A stretch of 64,000 bases of DNA from contig CAWFXP010000010.1 of assembly GCA_963819905.1 (NCBI GenBank), forward strand, positions 310,001-374,000, given 5' to 3'. The DNA comes from CAWCQC01 sp963819905 (GTDB taxonomy: Bacteria > Actinomycetota > Thermoleophilia > Gaiellales > Gaiellaceae). This document shows, piece after piece, positions 1 through 7,758 of this stretch; the stretch's first letter is position 1, and every line of letters begins with the position of its first letter. Below the pieces are notes generated by a model. That model ran no database searches and had not been told where the DNA came from. It worked only from the letters and a program-made list of their open reading frames with translations. A program made the position numbers and the translations under genes.

Positions 1-176
1 GTCAGCCACCCCTGACCGCGGCCGGCGAGCCACCGCGGCACACCGTCCTCGATCGTCGCCGTGCAGAGAACGCGTGTCTTCCCGAAGGAGATGAGCGCAG
101 AGCCGTGCGCCTGCTCGACGAAGTCGCGATCGATCTCGAGCGCCCGCAGCTCGTCACGCCGCCGGCCCTCTCGCAT
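1..176 (-). CDS. rph: Ribonuclease PH, N-terminal part (gene runs off the window)
   Basis: Reading the minus strand from ATG at 176 gives an N-terminus with REGRRRDELR, then GSALISFGKTRVLCTAT, then GVPRWLAGRGQGW. These match the opening of bacterial RNase PH, the phosphorolytic exonuclease that trims tRNA 3' ends. Only about 58 residues are present; the catalytic part lies outside the window. It is downstream of murI on the same strand, an order common in actinobacteria. A perfect 9-bp hairpin (179-201) ends two bases before the ATG and contains the only plausible Shine-Dalgarno (GGAG). The family assignment is secure; the rest of the gene cannot be judged. Confidence 0.9.
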   Translation of the reverse strand, partial: MREGRRRDELRALEIDRDFVEQAHGSALISFGKTRVLCTATIEDGVPRWLAGRGQGWL

Positions 177-178
177 CA

Positions 179-201
179 GTCGGCTCCAGGCGGGAGCCGA
201 C
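179..201 (-). promoter_or_regulatory. Hairpin at the rph start that covers the ribosome binding site
   Basis: GTCGGCTCC (arm), a five-base loop, and GGAGCCGAC (arm) form a perfect 9-bp stem. In the minus-strand transcript the right arm holds GGAG at Shine-Dalgarno distance from the rph ATG at 176. The structure would either hide the ribosome site or act as a processing signal between murI and rph. There is no U-tract, so an intrinsic terminator is unlikely. Confidence 0.6.
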
Positions 202-270
202 CGCCGCGCAAGTCTTGGCCGCTGAGAGTGACGCTCTGGGCACGCTTCGTGCGCAACGGGCGCGGCCGCT

Positions 271-321
271 CCCGATACGCTCGTAGCGGGTGGAGGCGCG
301 GGGTGGCCCCTCGCGAAACCC
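271..321. repeat. Intergenic repeat element, copy 1 (downstream of murI)
   Basis: The plus strand reads CCCGATACGCT, TAGCGG, GGAGGC, GGTGGCCCC, AAACCC with short variable spacers. The same ordered blocks recur at 12695-12746, just past the stop of the YhhQ-type gene. Both copies sit 3' of a minus-strand gene and begin within about 20 bp of its stop codon. The element contains a small CGCT/AGCG hairpin. I do not recognise it as a known RNA family. Confidence 0.5.
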
Positions 322-336
322 CAGAAGGCCGGCCGA

Positions 337-1158
337 TCACGCGGCTGCCCGCTCGAGCTCGTCGACCGCGACCACCTCGACCCGGTCGATCGGCAGCTGG
401 AGAAAGCGCTCGCCGAGCGCGCGGAACTCGTCCGGCGGGCCCGTGGTCAGGAACCGGCAGGAACCGTCGCGTTCGGGGAGGTTCTCGACACCCTTGCGCT
501 CGAGCGTCTCCGCGACCTCCCGTGCCGTCTCCTCGGCCGAGAAGACGAGCGTGACGTCACGCCCGAAGGTGCGTTCGAACACGGGCCGCACGAGCGGGTA
601 ATGCGTGCAGCCGAGGATGACGGTGTCGACCCCGGCGCTCTTCAGCGGCGCCGCATACTCCCGCACCGCGGCGACGAGGCGCCGGTCGACCTCCGGGCCT
701 GCTTCGATCAGCGGGACGAGCTTCGGGCAGGCGACCTCGGTCACCGACACGCCGGCGTCGAGCGCGAGGACGGCGCTCGTGTAGCGGCGGCTCGAGACGG
801 TCGCCTCGGTGGCGAGCAGGCCCACCCGCCGGTTTCGCGTCGCCTGGACGGCGGCCCGAGCCTCCGGCGCGAGGACGCCGACGACCGGTACCGCGAGTCG
901 CGACTGCAGCGTCGGCAGGGCCGCCGCGGTCGCCGAGTTGCAGGCCGCGACGATCAGCTTGACGCCGAGCCCTTGAAGGTACGAAGCGACCTCGAGCGCG
1001 CAGCGGCGGATCTCGGCGGCAGGCCGGGGCCCGTACGGGCAGCGAGCGCCGTCGCCCAGGTAGACGAAGTCCTCGTGCGGCATCGTGACGAGGCACTCGT
1101 GGAGCACGGTCAGCCCGCCCGCTCCCGAGTCGAAGATCCCGATCGCCCGCTCGTCCAC
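337..1158 (-). CDS. murI: Glutamate racemase
   Basis: Interconverts L- and D-glutamate, supplying D-Glu for peptidoglycan in the cytoplasm. The 273-residue product has the family length. The N-terminal motif IGIFDSGAGGLTV carries the catalytic Asp/Ser region. AACNSATAAAL holds the first catalytic Cys and ILGCTHYPLV the second Cys with its His. The reading frame stays open upstream, but GTG at 1158 gives the conserved N-terminus and is preceded by TAGAAT eight bases upstream (1167-1172 on the other strand), a leaderless-type -10. It is divergent from pabB and followed by rph. Confidence 0.96.
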   Translation of the reverse strand: MDERAIGIFDSGAGGLTVLHECLVTMPHEDFVYLGDGARCPYGPRPAAEIRRCALEVASYLQGLGVKLIVAACNSATAAALPTLQSRLAVPVVGVLAPEARAAVQATRNRRVGLLATEATVSSRRYTSAVLALDAGVSVTEVACPKLVPLIEAGPEVDRRLVAAVREYAAPLKSAGVDTVILGCTHYPLVRPVFERTFGRDVTLVFSAEETAREVAETLERKGVENLPERDGSCRFLTTGPPDEFRALGERFLQLPIDRVEVVAVDELERAAA

Positions 1159-1231
1159 CGGCGCCGATTCTACGGATGGGCCTGGATCCCAGCGGCCTGG
1201 AGGCGAAGACCCCGAACGTACACTCTGGGTC

Positions 1232-2290
1232 ATGCTCGAGCTGAGGGCAGCAGACGGCGCATTCGAGCGAGTCGAGACGTACCTGCGAGACGCAGGCTTC
1301 TTCACCAGCGCCGGCACGGGATTGTGCGCCGACGTCTACCTCGGCTACGGGCTGTCGACGGCGCTTCGCCGACTTCCCTGGCCGGATCCGCCGGAGCCGT
1401 GCCCGCTCCCGCTCGCCGCCTGCAGGATTCGGGCGGCCGACGAGCCGCCGCAACCGACGGGTGCGTTCCGGATCGGGCGCTGGTCGCGCACGTGGGAGGA
1501 GGACGGCTACGCCGCTGCGGTCGATGCCGCCCGGGAGGCGATCGCGCGCGGCGACGTCTATCAGGTGAACCTCGTCCAGCACCTCCACGCGCCGTTCGCG
1601 GGCGACCCGTCCGCGCTCGTGACCCGCCTCGCGGTGCTCAACCCGCTGGCACCGCGACCGCTGTGCGGGGACGCCTGGACGATCGTGTCCGCCTCGCCCG
1701 AGCTGTTCCTGACGCGCCGCGGTCGGCGCGTTTGGACGAAACCGATCAAGGGCACCCGGCCGGCCGGCTCGTCCGACGACCTCCAGGCCTCGGAGAAGGA
1801 CGCGGCCGAGCACGTGATGATCGTCGATCTCGAGCGAAACGACCTTTCGCGGGTCTGCGTGCCGGGATCGGTGCGCTGGCCCGAGCTGATGGTCGAGCGT
1901 CCGCTCGCGGGGGTCAGCCATCTCGTCTCGACCGTCGAGGGGCGGCTCCGCCCAGGCGTCGGCCTCTCGGAGCTGCTCACCGCCGTGTTCCCGGGCGGGT
2001 CGGTGACAGGGGCGCCCAAGATCGCGGCGCTCGATCACATCGCGGCGCTCGAGCCCGTCGGTCGCGGCGCCTCGATGGGGGCGTACGGCGTCGTCTGGCC
2101 GAACGGCGACCTCGACCTCGCGCTGACGATCCGGACGTTCGCGATCACCGAGGACCGCATCCATCTCTGGGTCGGCGGCGGCATCGTTTGGGACTCGGAT
2201 CCTCGTGGAGAGATCGAGGAGTCGCTTGTGAAGGCTCGCCCGCTGCTGGCCGCCCTCGGGGCTCCGTTACTCGAGCCGGTGGTCGCGTGA
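1232..2290 (+). CDS. pabB: Aminodeoxychorismate synthase component I
   Basis: Makes 4-amino-4-deoxychorismate from chorismate and ammonia for p-aminobenzoate and folate. The 352-residue protein has the chorismate-binding fold: KPIKGTRPAG (the PIKGT signature typical of PabB), DLERNDLSRV, GVSHLVSTVEG and the catalytic FPGGSVTGAPK block. ATG 1232 is chosen because TACACT (1219-1224) lies seven bases upstream, and because the extra upstream frame overlaps murI on the other strand. Its stop overlaps the pabC start by four bases (GTGA), so the two are translationally coupled. A TrpE role is less likely given PIKGT and pabC next door. Confidence 0.93.
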   Translation: MLELRAADGAFERVETYLRDAGFFTSAGTGLCADVYLGYGLSTALRRLPWPDPPEPCPLPLAACRIRAADEPPQPTGAFRIGRWSRTWEEDGYAAAVDAAREAIARGDVYQVNLVQHLHAPFAGDPSALVTRLAVLNPLAPRPLCGDAWTIVSASPELFLTRRGRRVWTKPIKGTRPAGSSDDLQASEKDAAEHVMIVDLERNDLSRVCVPGSVRWPELMVERPLAGVSHLVSTVEGRLRPGVGLSELLTAVFPGGSVTGAPKIAALDHIAALEPVGRGASMGAYGVVWPNGDLDLALTIRTFAITEDRIHLWVGGGIVWDSDPRGEIEESLVKARPLLAALGAPLLEPVVA

Positions 2291-3156
2291 CGCTCCTGGC
2301 TGTGGCCGTACGCGGTCGCGGGCTCGTCGGCGCCGACGAGCCCGTGCTCTACCCGGACGACCAGGCGCTCCAGCGCGGACGGGCGGCCTTCGAGACGCTG
2401 CGCGTGTACGGCGGCCGGCCGTTCGGCCTCCCGGAGCACCTCGATCGGCTCGTCGCTTCCGCGGGACGAATCGGGCTACCCGAGGTCGGCCGGGACGAGC
2501 TCGAGCAGCTCGCGCACCTGGCGCTCGCCGAGGGAAAGGCCGACGAATGCGTTCTTCGCCTGTACTGGACGGGGGGCCGCGAGGGAGAGGATCGGGCGAC
2601 CGCGCTGGCCATGGTCAGCCCGCTCCCGAACGGGTACAAGGAGCTACGCGCCCGCGGTCTGCGCCTCATCTCGCTCGAGCTCGGGGTCGACGCCGCGCTG
2701 CGGGCATCGTCGCCGTGGCTGCTCGGAGGCGTCAAGTCGACGAGCTACGCGGTGAACATGGCCGCCGAAGCCGAGGCCAAGCGCCGGGGCGCGGACGACG
2801 CGGTGTTCGTCTCGTCCGAGGGGCTCGTCCTCGAGGGGCCGGTGACGAATCTCTGGTGGCGGGTCGGCGCGACGCTCTACACCCCGGCCCTCGAGCTCGG
2901 CATCCTCGCCGGCGTCACGCGCTCGCAGATCCTCCGCTCGGCCGGCGCGCTCGGTTACTCGGTCGAGGAGGGCCGGTTCCCGCTCGAGCGCCTGGCAGCC
3001 GCCGAGGAAGCGTTCACGTCGTCGTCCGTCCGCGAGATCATGCCGGCCGTCCGGCTCGACGGCTCACCGCTCGGAGACGGCACGCCCGGTCCCGCGGCCG
3101 GCGGGCTCCAGGCCGCGCTCCGGCGGGCGGCATACGGGACGACCGACTGCCGTTAG
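2287..3156 (+). CDS. pabC: Aminodeoxychorismate lyase (class IV PLP enzyme)
   Basis: Fold-type IV aminotransferase-family protein, 289 residues. In this context it should release pyruvate from aminodeoxychorismate to give p-aminobenzoate. Features are FETLRVYGG near residue 40, the lysine-containing LLGGVKSTSY block expected to bind PLP, and EGPVTNLWWRVG, the usual phosphate-binding turn. GTG 2287 overlaps the pabB stop. A branched-chain or D-amino-acid aminotransferase cannot be excluded from sequence alone, but the coupling to pabB makes PabC the best call. Confidence 0.88.
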   Translation: MTLLAVAVRGRGLVGADEPVLYPDDQALQRGRAAFETLRVYGGRPFGLPEHLDRLVASAGRIGLPEVGRDELEQLAHLALAEGKADECVLRLYWTGGREGEDRATALAMVSPLPNGYKELRARGLRLISLELGVDAALRASSPWLLGGVKSTSYAVNMAAEAEAKRRGADDAVFVSSEGLVLEGPVTNLWWRVGATLYTPALELGILAGVTRSQILRSAGALGYSVEEGRFPLERLAAAEEAFTSSSVREIMPAVRLDGSPLGDGTPGPAAGGLQAALRRAAYGTTDCR

Positions 3157-3170
3157 TACACTCGAAGGCA

Positions 3171-3893
3171 GTGCAGGTCCTCGCCCTCATCCACGAGCCG
3201 GGCCCGTGCAGCGGCGTCTTCCTCGACAGCGCCGCCGAGCGGGGCGCGACCGTCGAGGAATGGAGCCTCGCCTGGGGCAAGCCGCCGCTTCGGCCGCTGG
3301 ACGAGTACGACGCCGTCTTCGCGTTCGGGGGCGTCATGCACACGCACGAGGAGCACCACCATCCGTGGCTCCGCGAGGAGAACATGCTCATGCAGCGCTT
3401 CCTCGATCAGGGAGTCCCCCTGCTCGGCATCTGCCTCGGCGGCCAGCTGATCGCCAAGGCGGCGCATGCGCCGGTGACGCGCGCAGAGGAGCCGGAGATC
3501 GGCTGGTGCGACGTCGACCTGCTCCCGGCTGCGAGCGACGACCCGGTCTTCACCGGCCTCCCAAGCCGGCTGAAGGCGCTGCAGTGGCACTACTACAGGT
3601 TCGGGCTCCCGGGCGGCGCAGTGCCCCTGGCGGAGAGCCCGGCCGCGCTTCAGGGCTTCCGGCTCGGTGAGCTCGCCTGGGGCGTCCAGTTCCACTGCGA
3701 GGTAACGCGCGAGATGCTCGTCTCCTGGATCGACGCGGTTCGCGGCGAGGACGAGCCCGGCGACCACGTGCTCGAGCAGATGCACGAGGGTATCGACGCG
3801 CACATCGACGACTGGAACGAGATCGGCCGCGACATCTCGGCTCGCTTCCTGGCGGTCGTCGAGCGTGCAGCCCGGCGGCTGCAGAGCGTCTAG
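3171..3893 (+). CDS. Class I glutamine amidotransferase (GMP synthase-like GATase)
   Basis: 240 residues. LLGICLGGQLIAKA holds the nucleophilic Cys of the GATase triad, and GVQFHCEVT holds the His and Glu. Such domains hydrolyse glutamine and pass ammonia to a partner. It follows pabB-pabC by 14 bp, so it may feed PabB. However, it lacks the NYDSF-type N-terminus of PabA/TrpG and resembles stand-alone GuaA-type GATases. GTG 3171 is preceded by TACACT (3157-3162, eight bases), so it also has its own promoter. The true substrate is unknown. Confidence 0.75.
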   Translation: MQVLALIHEPGPCSGVFLDSAAERGATVEEWSLAWGKPPLRPLDEYDAVFAFGGVMHTHEEHHHPWLREENMLMQRFLDQGVPLLGICLGGQLIAKAAHAPVTRAEEPEIGWCDVDLLPAASDDPVFTGLPSRLKALQWHYYRFGLPGGAVPLAESPAALQGFRLGELAWGVQFHCEVTREMLVSWIDAVRGEDEPGDHVLEQMHEGIDAHIDDWNEIGRDISARFLAVVERAARRLQSV

Positions 3894-3896
3894 GGC

Positions 3897-3965
3897 GTAG
3901 GGGCCGGACCTGTCCGGTCCTTGTCTGGGTGCATCCGGCTGGGGCGGGACAGGTCCCGCCCCTAC
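3897..3965. repeat. REP-like double hairpin between convergent genes
   Basis: Two nested palindromes: CCGGAC-CT-GTCCGG (3904-3917) and GGGGCGGGAC-AG-GTCCCGCCCC (3941-3962). The outer ends GTAGGGGC..GGACCTGTCC and GGACAGGTCCCGCCCCTAC are also inverted copies of each other. The right arm includes the stop codon of the GST gene. It probably works as a bidirectional terminator and looks like a dispersed extragenic repeat unit. No second copy is seen in this window. Confidence 0.7.
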
Positions 3966-4543
3966 AGGGCGAGCACGACTTCCCGCTCCGCGGCGATCGC
4001 CGGTCGTTCGAGCAGCCGGTCACGCCAGGCGACGAGCGCCTCGAACGGCGCGAGATCGAGGCCGAGCCTCGTCTCCGCACGGAAGAGCCACGGAACGTAG
4101 GCGATGTCGGCGAGCCCGTACTCGCCGCCGGCGAGGTACGGAGCGTCCGCGAGCCGCCGGTCGAGCTCCCCGAGCGCCTCGAGAACTCGTTCGGCGCTCC
4201 CTGCCGGACGATCAAAGTAGAGGTCGTAGTACGGGTCCCCGAGCTCGTCGAAGCGCCCGATCCGGAGCCGGCAAGCGGCGCGGACAGCCGGATCGGCCGG
4301 GAGAAGCGAGGGCTCCGGATAGCGCTCCTCCAGGTACTCCATGATCACCGCCGACTCCGGCAGGACGAAACCGCCCTCGTCGATGATCGGCACCTTCCCG
4401 CGCGGCGGGTTGAGCTCGAGCAGCCACTGCGGCCTTCGGTCGAGGTCGATCTCGACCGTCTCGTAGCCGATCCCCTTCTCGGCGAGGACGATGCGAACGC
4501 GGGCGCAATAGGGACAGCGGGCGGCGTCGTACAGGGTGAGCAC
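3962..4543 (-). CDS. Glutathione S-transferase-like protein
   Basis: 193 residues with an N-terminal thioredoxin-fold domain (YDAARCPYCARVRIVL, a CPYC active-site-like motif; then GKVPIIDEGG and LPESAVIMEYLEERYP) and a C-terminal helical GST domain (LADIAYVPW). This is the layout of soluble GSTs. The CPYC motif suggests glutaredoxin-like chemistry with mycothiol or another thiol, since actinobacteria usually lack glutathione (inference). GTG 4543 is preceded by GAGGAGGG four bases away, a leadered start unlike most neighbours. Its stop lies inside the palindromic repeat at 3941-3965. Confidence 0.85.
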   Translation of the reverse strand: MLTLYDAARCPYCARVRIVLAEKGIGYETVEIDLDRRPQWLLELNPPRGKVPIIDEGGFVLPESAVIMEYLEERYPEPSLLPADPAVRAACRLRIGRFDELGDPYYDLYFDRPAGSAERVLEALGELDRRLADAPYLAGGEYGLADIAYVPWLFRAETRLGLDLAPFEALVAWRDRLLERPAIAAEREVVLAL

Positions 4544-4569
4544 ATGCCCTCCTCGGGTCGGCTCTTGCA

Positions 4570-4596
4570 GATCCTATCCGGCGAGCGAATAGGATC
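4570..4596. promoter_or_regulatory. Face-to-face -10 elements of the GST and ggt genes
   Basis: GATCCTAT (4570-4577) and ATAGGATC (4589-4596) are exact inverted repeats separated by 11 bases. Each arm contains TAGGAT, on opposite strands. The plus-strand copy is eight bases from the ggt ATG. The minus-strand copy leaves about a 20-base leader with a Shine-Dalgarno for the GST gene. The symmetry could also be an operator for a shared regulator. Confidence 0.5.
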
Positions 4597-4603
4597 CCCG
4601 GCC

Positions 4604-6037
4604 ATGCCCTTCCGGTTCAGCTACGGACGGCCGCCGGCAGTCGCCGCGAACGGCATGGTGGCGACCAGCCAGCCGCTCGCGACGCGCGCAGGCCAGCGGA
4701 TCCTCGAGCGAGGCGGGAACGCCGCCGATGCCGCGCTCGCGGCGGCGGCCGTCCTCGGTGTCACGGAGCCCATGTCGACCGGTGTGGGCGGCGACTGCTT
4801 CGCGCTCGTCTGGCGGGACGGGGAGCTCGTCGGGCTCGACTCCGCAGGCGCGGCCCCGGCGAACGCGGACGCCGCCGAGCCGGTCGCCGAACGCGGGCCG
4901 CGGTCGGTCACGGTGCCCGGGGCGGTCGGCGGATGGGCCGCGCTCGCCGAGCGCTTCGGCCGTCTCGGCCTCGACACGTGCCTCGCCGACGCGATCGACG
5001 CCGCCGAGCAGGGCTTCGCGGTCGCGCCGGTGACGGCGGACGCGTGGGCCGCGGATGAGGCGCCGCCCGAGCTCGGCCCGGTGCCCCGGGTCGGAGAGCG
5101 CGTTCGCCTCCCCGAGCTCGGCTGGACCCTGCGCATGATCGCGGACGGCGGACCGAGCGCGTTCTACGAGGGCGCGGTCGGAAGAGCGATCGTCGATTGC
5201 ACCTGGCTCGAGGCGGACGACCTGGCCTCGTTCGCCCCCCGCTGGGTGGAGCCGCTGCGGCTCGCGTATCGAGACGTCGAGGTGGTGGAGATGCCGCCCC
5301 CGACGCAAGGCGTCTGTGCGCTCGAGGCGCTGGGACTGCTCGAAGGATGCGAGCCGACGCTCCCGAGCCGCGTCGACTGCGTTCGGCTCGCGCTCGAGGA
5401 CGCGCTCGCGAACGTCAGGGACGGCGCCGACGTGTCCGGCCTGATCGAGCCCTCCTATCTCGCCCGGCGTCGGGCGCAAACGGCGCAACCGGTGGCGGAA
5501 CCGCCCGGCGGCACGGTCTACCTGTGCGCGGTCGACAGCGACCGGATGGCGGTCTCCTTCATCCAGAGCGTCTACCTGGGCTTCGGCTCAGGGGTCGTCG
5601 CTCCCGGCACCGGGGTCGTTCTCCAGAATCGCGGAGCCTGCTTTGCCGTCTCGGGCCGGGTCGAGCCGGGACGCCGCCCGTACCACACGATCATCCCCGG
5701 CATGCTCCTGAGAGACGGGGCGCTGCTCGGGCCGTTCGGGGTCATGGGCGGCTTCATCCAGGCGCAGGCGCACGCCCAGCTCGTCTCCGCCCTCGTCGAC
5801 GACGGGTTGGATCCTCAGGCGGCGCTCGACCGTCCCCGCTTCCGGGTGGACGAGGACGTCGTTCGGCTGGAGGAGGGGCTCTGGCCGCGGGCCGCCGAGC
5901 TCGAGGACGCCGGCTACACGGTCGCCTGCGACGCTGACCTCTCGGCCTTTGGCGGCGGCCAGGCGATCCTGCTCTCGGGCGACGCGCTCGTCGGCGGATC
6001 CGATCCACGCAAGGACGGGTACGCGGGCGGGGTCTGA
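4604..6037 (+). CDS. ggt: Gamma-glutamyltransferase family protein
   Basis: 477-residue Ntn-hydrolase of the GGT family, which transfers or hydrolyses gamma-glutamyl groups from glutathione-like peptides. RILERGGNAADAALAAA and GVGGDCFALVW are hallmark N-terminal motifs. Self-cleavage is expected at the Thr of PPGGTVYLCAVD near residue 305, which starts the small subunit; VVLQNRGACF and FGVMGGFIQAQAH follow. It is shorter than typical GGTs (about 520-580). No signal peptide is visible, so it may be cytosolic. ATG 4604 is chosen from the conserved start and TAGGAT eight bases upstream. Confidence 0.88.
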   Translation: MPFRFSYGRPPAVAANGMVATSQPLATRAGQRILERGGNAADAALAAAAVLGVTEPMSTGVGGDCFALVWRDGELVGLDSAGAAPANADAAEPVAERGPRSVTVPGAVGGWAALAERFGRLGLDTCLADAIDAAEQGFAVAPVTADAWAADEAPPELGPVPRVGERVRLPELGWTLRMIADGGPSAFYEGAVGRAIVDCTWLEADDLASFAPRWVEPLRLAYRDVEVVEMPPPTQGVCALEALGLLEGCEPTLPSRVDCVRLALEDALANVRDGADVSGLIEPSYLARRRAQTAQPVAEPPGGTVYLCAVDSDRMAVSFIQSVYLGFGSGVVAPGTGVVLQNRGACFAVSGRVEPGRRPYHTIIPGMLLRDGALLGPFGVMGGFIQAQAHAQLVSALVDDGLDPQAALDRPRFRVDEDVVRLEEGLWPRAAELEDAGYTVACDADLSAFGGGQAILLSGDALVGGSDPRKDGYAGGV

Positions 6038-6055
6038 GCGGTCTCGCCGCCTCGG

Positions 6056-7075
6056 CTACCGCTCGACGACGATCGCCCCCGGCTCGCTGCCGGCGTGCGC
6101 GTGGCCGTAGGTGGCGCCTTCGACGCCGAGCACCGAAGCGAGCGAGGCGAGGAGCTCAGGCGGAGGCGGCAGGTCGGTTGGCACGGGGGCGTTTCGCGCG
6201 ACCTCTCGCACCCGTGCCGGATCGGCGCCGGTGAGGCGGGAGACGACGGTCGGGTTCGCGGCGAGCCCGACGACGTCTCCGGGCGGCAGCGGCCCGTGGA
6301 ACTCCGGAACCGACACGTACTCGTCGACCACACGCCCACGCTCGTACAGCGCGTAGCGGACGATGGCTTCCTCCTCGAGCCCGACCATGAGGACGACGAA
6401 GGAGCCGAGCCGGTTCGAAATGTCTTGCGTCAGGCGCCTCAGCATGGTGGGCTCGCGGTCGCAGAGCTCGTCGTAGACCGCGGTCCAGCCGTTGCGCGGC
6501 GGGAGGACGACCGTACCGTTCGATCCGCCCGGCAGGCGCGGGACGTAGATCTCGGCCGCCCGAACGACCGCATCGACGTCGTCCGTCTGTACGTGGATCG
6601 AGCCGAACGACGCTCCGGGATCGACCCTGGCCAGGCGATCCGCGAGCGCCGTGACCGGGCTGAACAGGGCGAACGATTCCTCCTGGAAGCCGAGGCGGTA
6701 GTAGAACGACCGCGCAGCCGGGTTCGTCGCGAGCACGCCGAGGGTCAGCACCTCGGCGCCCTGCTCACCGCTCCAGCGGACGACCGCCGTCAGGAGCTCC
6801 CGGCCGACGCCCCGCGCGCGCCAGTCGGGCCGCACGTAGATGTCGCTGAGAAGGCAGATGCGCTTCGTCTCGAGCTTGGCGAGCGCGAAGCCGACCGGTC
6901 CGCCGTCGTGCTCGGCGACGAGCGCCAGGTGCCGCTCGACGTACTCGCGAACCTCCGCGTCCTCCTTCTCCGGGTCGACCACGCGGTAGGGCGCCTCGGG
7001 CACTTCGGCTTCGAACTCGCGCCAGAGCTCGTAGAGGGTCGGCAGGTCGTCGGCGGTGGCGGGTCTGACCGTCAT
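6056..7075 (-). CDS. GNAT-family acetyltransferase with an extra C-terminal domain
   Basis: 339 residues. The first 150 form a GNAT domain: TVRPATADDLPTLYELW, then the acetyl-CoA pyrophosphate loop in RPDWRARGVGRELL, then NPAARSFYYRLGF. The remaining 190 residues are not a recognisable second GNAT; they contain alternating hydrophobic strands and a Pro-rich stretch. The substrate is unknown. ATG 7075 overlaps the stop of the upstream HAD phosphatase by four bases, so the two are co-translated. Confidence 0.8.
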   Translation of the reverse strand: MTVRPATADDLPTLYELWREFEAEVPEAPYRVVDPEKEDAEVREYVERHLALVAEHDGGPVGFALAKLETKRICLLSDIYVRPDWRARGVGRELLTAVVRWSGEQGAEVLTLGVLATNPAARSFYYRLGFQEESFALFSPVTALADRLARVDPGASFGSIHVQTDDVDAVVRAAEIYVPRLPGGSNGTVVLPPRNGWTAVYDELCDREPTMLRRLTQDISNRLGSFVVLMVGLEEEAIVRYALYERGRVVDEYVSVPEFHGPLPPGDVVGLAANPTVVSRLTGADPARVREVARNAPVPTDLPPPPELLASLASVLGVEGATYGHAHAGSEPGAIVVER

Positions 7076-7719
7076 CGCCGCGCGAGCGCCTCGTCGATTC
7101 CGTCTGCAACCCGGAAGAAGTCGTCGAACTCCTCGAACGGCACCCCCTCCTCCTCGAGGTAGGCCGCGAGGCCGCGGCGGGCGAACACCACGTCGCAGGC
7201 CCGGGCCCCGCAGCGGTCGGAGACGCCGTCACCGATGTACACCCGCAGGTGGCCGTCGGCCTCGGCGACGACCGTCCCGCGCTTGCACGGCTCACCGCAG
7301 ACGTGGCAGTCGTCCGTAACCCGAAACAGCACACGCCAGCCGGCCGGGTCGGGGACGACGCGGTTCGAGAGGAGCTCGACCTCGCTGATCCCCTCCCGTT
7401 GGAGCACGGGCTCGATCAGCTCGCGGAAGCCGCTCGACACGATGACCACGCGCCAGCCGCGCTCGCTCGCGCGCTCGACGAGCTCGCGGAAGCCGGGGCG
7501 TACGGAGGCGTGCTCGAGCACCCACGAGACGACGTCGTCGAGCGGTGCCCGAACCGGCTCGAACTCCCGCCTGAGCACCTCGTTCAGGGTGATGCGCCCC
7601 TCGTCGAGCGCCTCGTCGACCTCGCGATAGACCGAGGGATTCCCGAACGTCTGGGCGATCCGGTCGAGCAGGTCCTGCTCCGTGATCGTCCCGTCGAAGT
7701 CGACGAAGATCGTCGTCAC
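7072..7719 (-). CDS. HAD-superfamily phosphatase (MtnX/phosphoserine phosphatase-like)
   Basis: 215 residues. Motif I FVDFDGTIT gives the nucleophilic Asp, motif II is VIVSSGF, the Lys lies near CKRGTVV, and motif III/IV is YIGDGVSDRC. The CHVCGEPCK cysteine cluster before the Lys is typical of the HK-MTPenyl-1-P phosphatase-like (MtnX) branch. A methionine-salvage role cannot be asserted because no other mtn gene is nearby. GTG 7719 has TATCCT exactly six bases upstream (leaderless type). It forms an operon with the downstream GNAT gene. Confidence 0.82.
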   Translation of the reverse strand: MTTIFVDFDGTITEQDLLDRIAQTFGNPSVYREVDEALDEGRITLNEVLRREFEPVRAPLDDVVSWVLEHASVRPGFRELVERASERGWRVVIVSSGFRELIEPVLQREGISEVELLSNRVVPDPAGWRVLFRVTDDCHVCGEPCKRGTVVAEADGHLRVYIGDGVSDRCGARACDVVFARRGLAAYLEEEGVPFEEFDDFFRVADGIDEALARR

Positions 7720-7758
7720 GCCGCCAGGATAGTCGCCGCAGGGCGCTACCCTGCCGCT

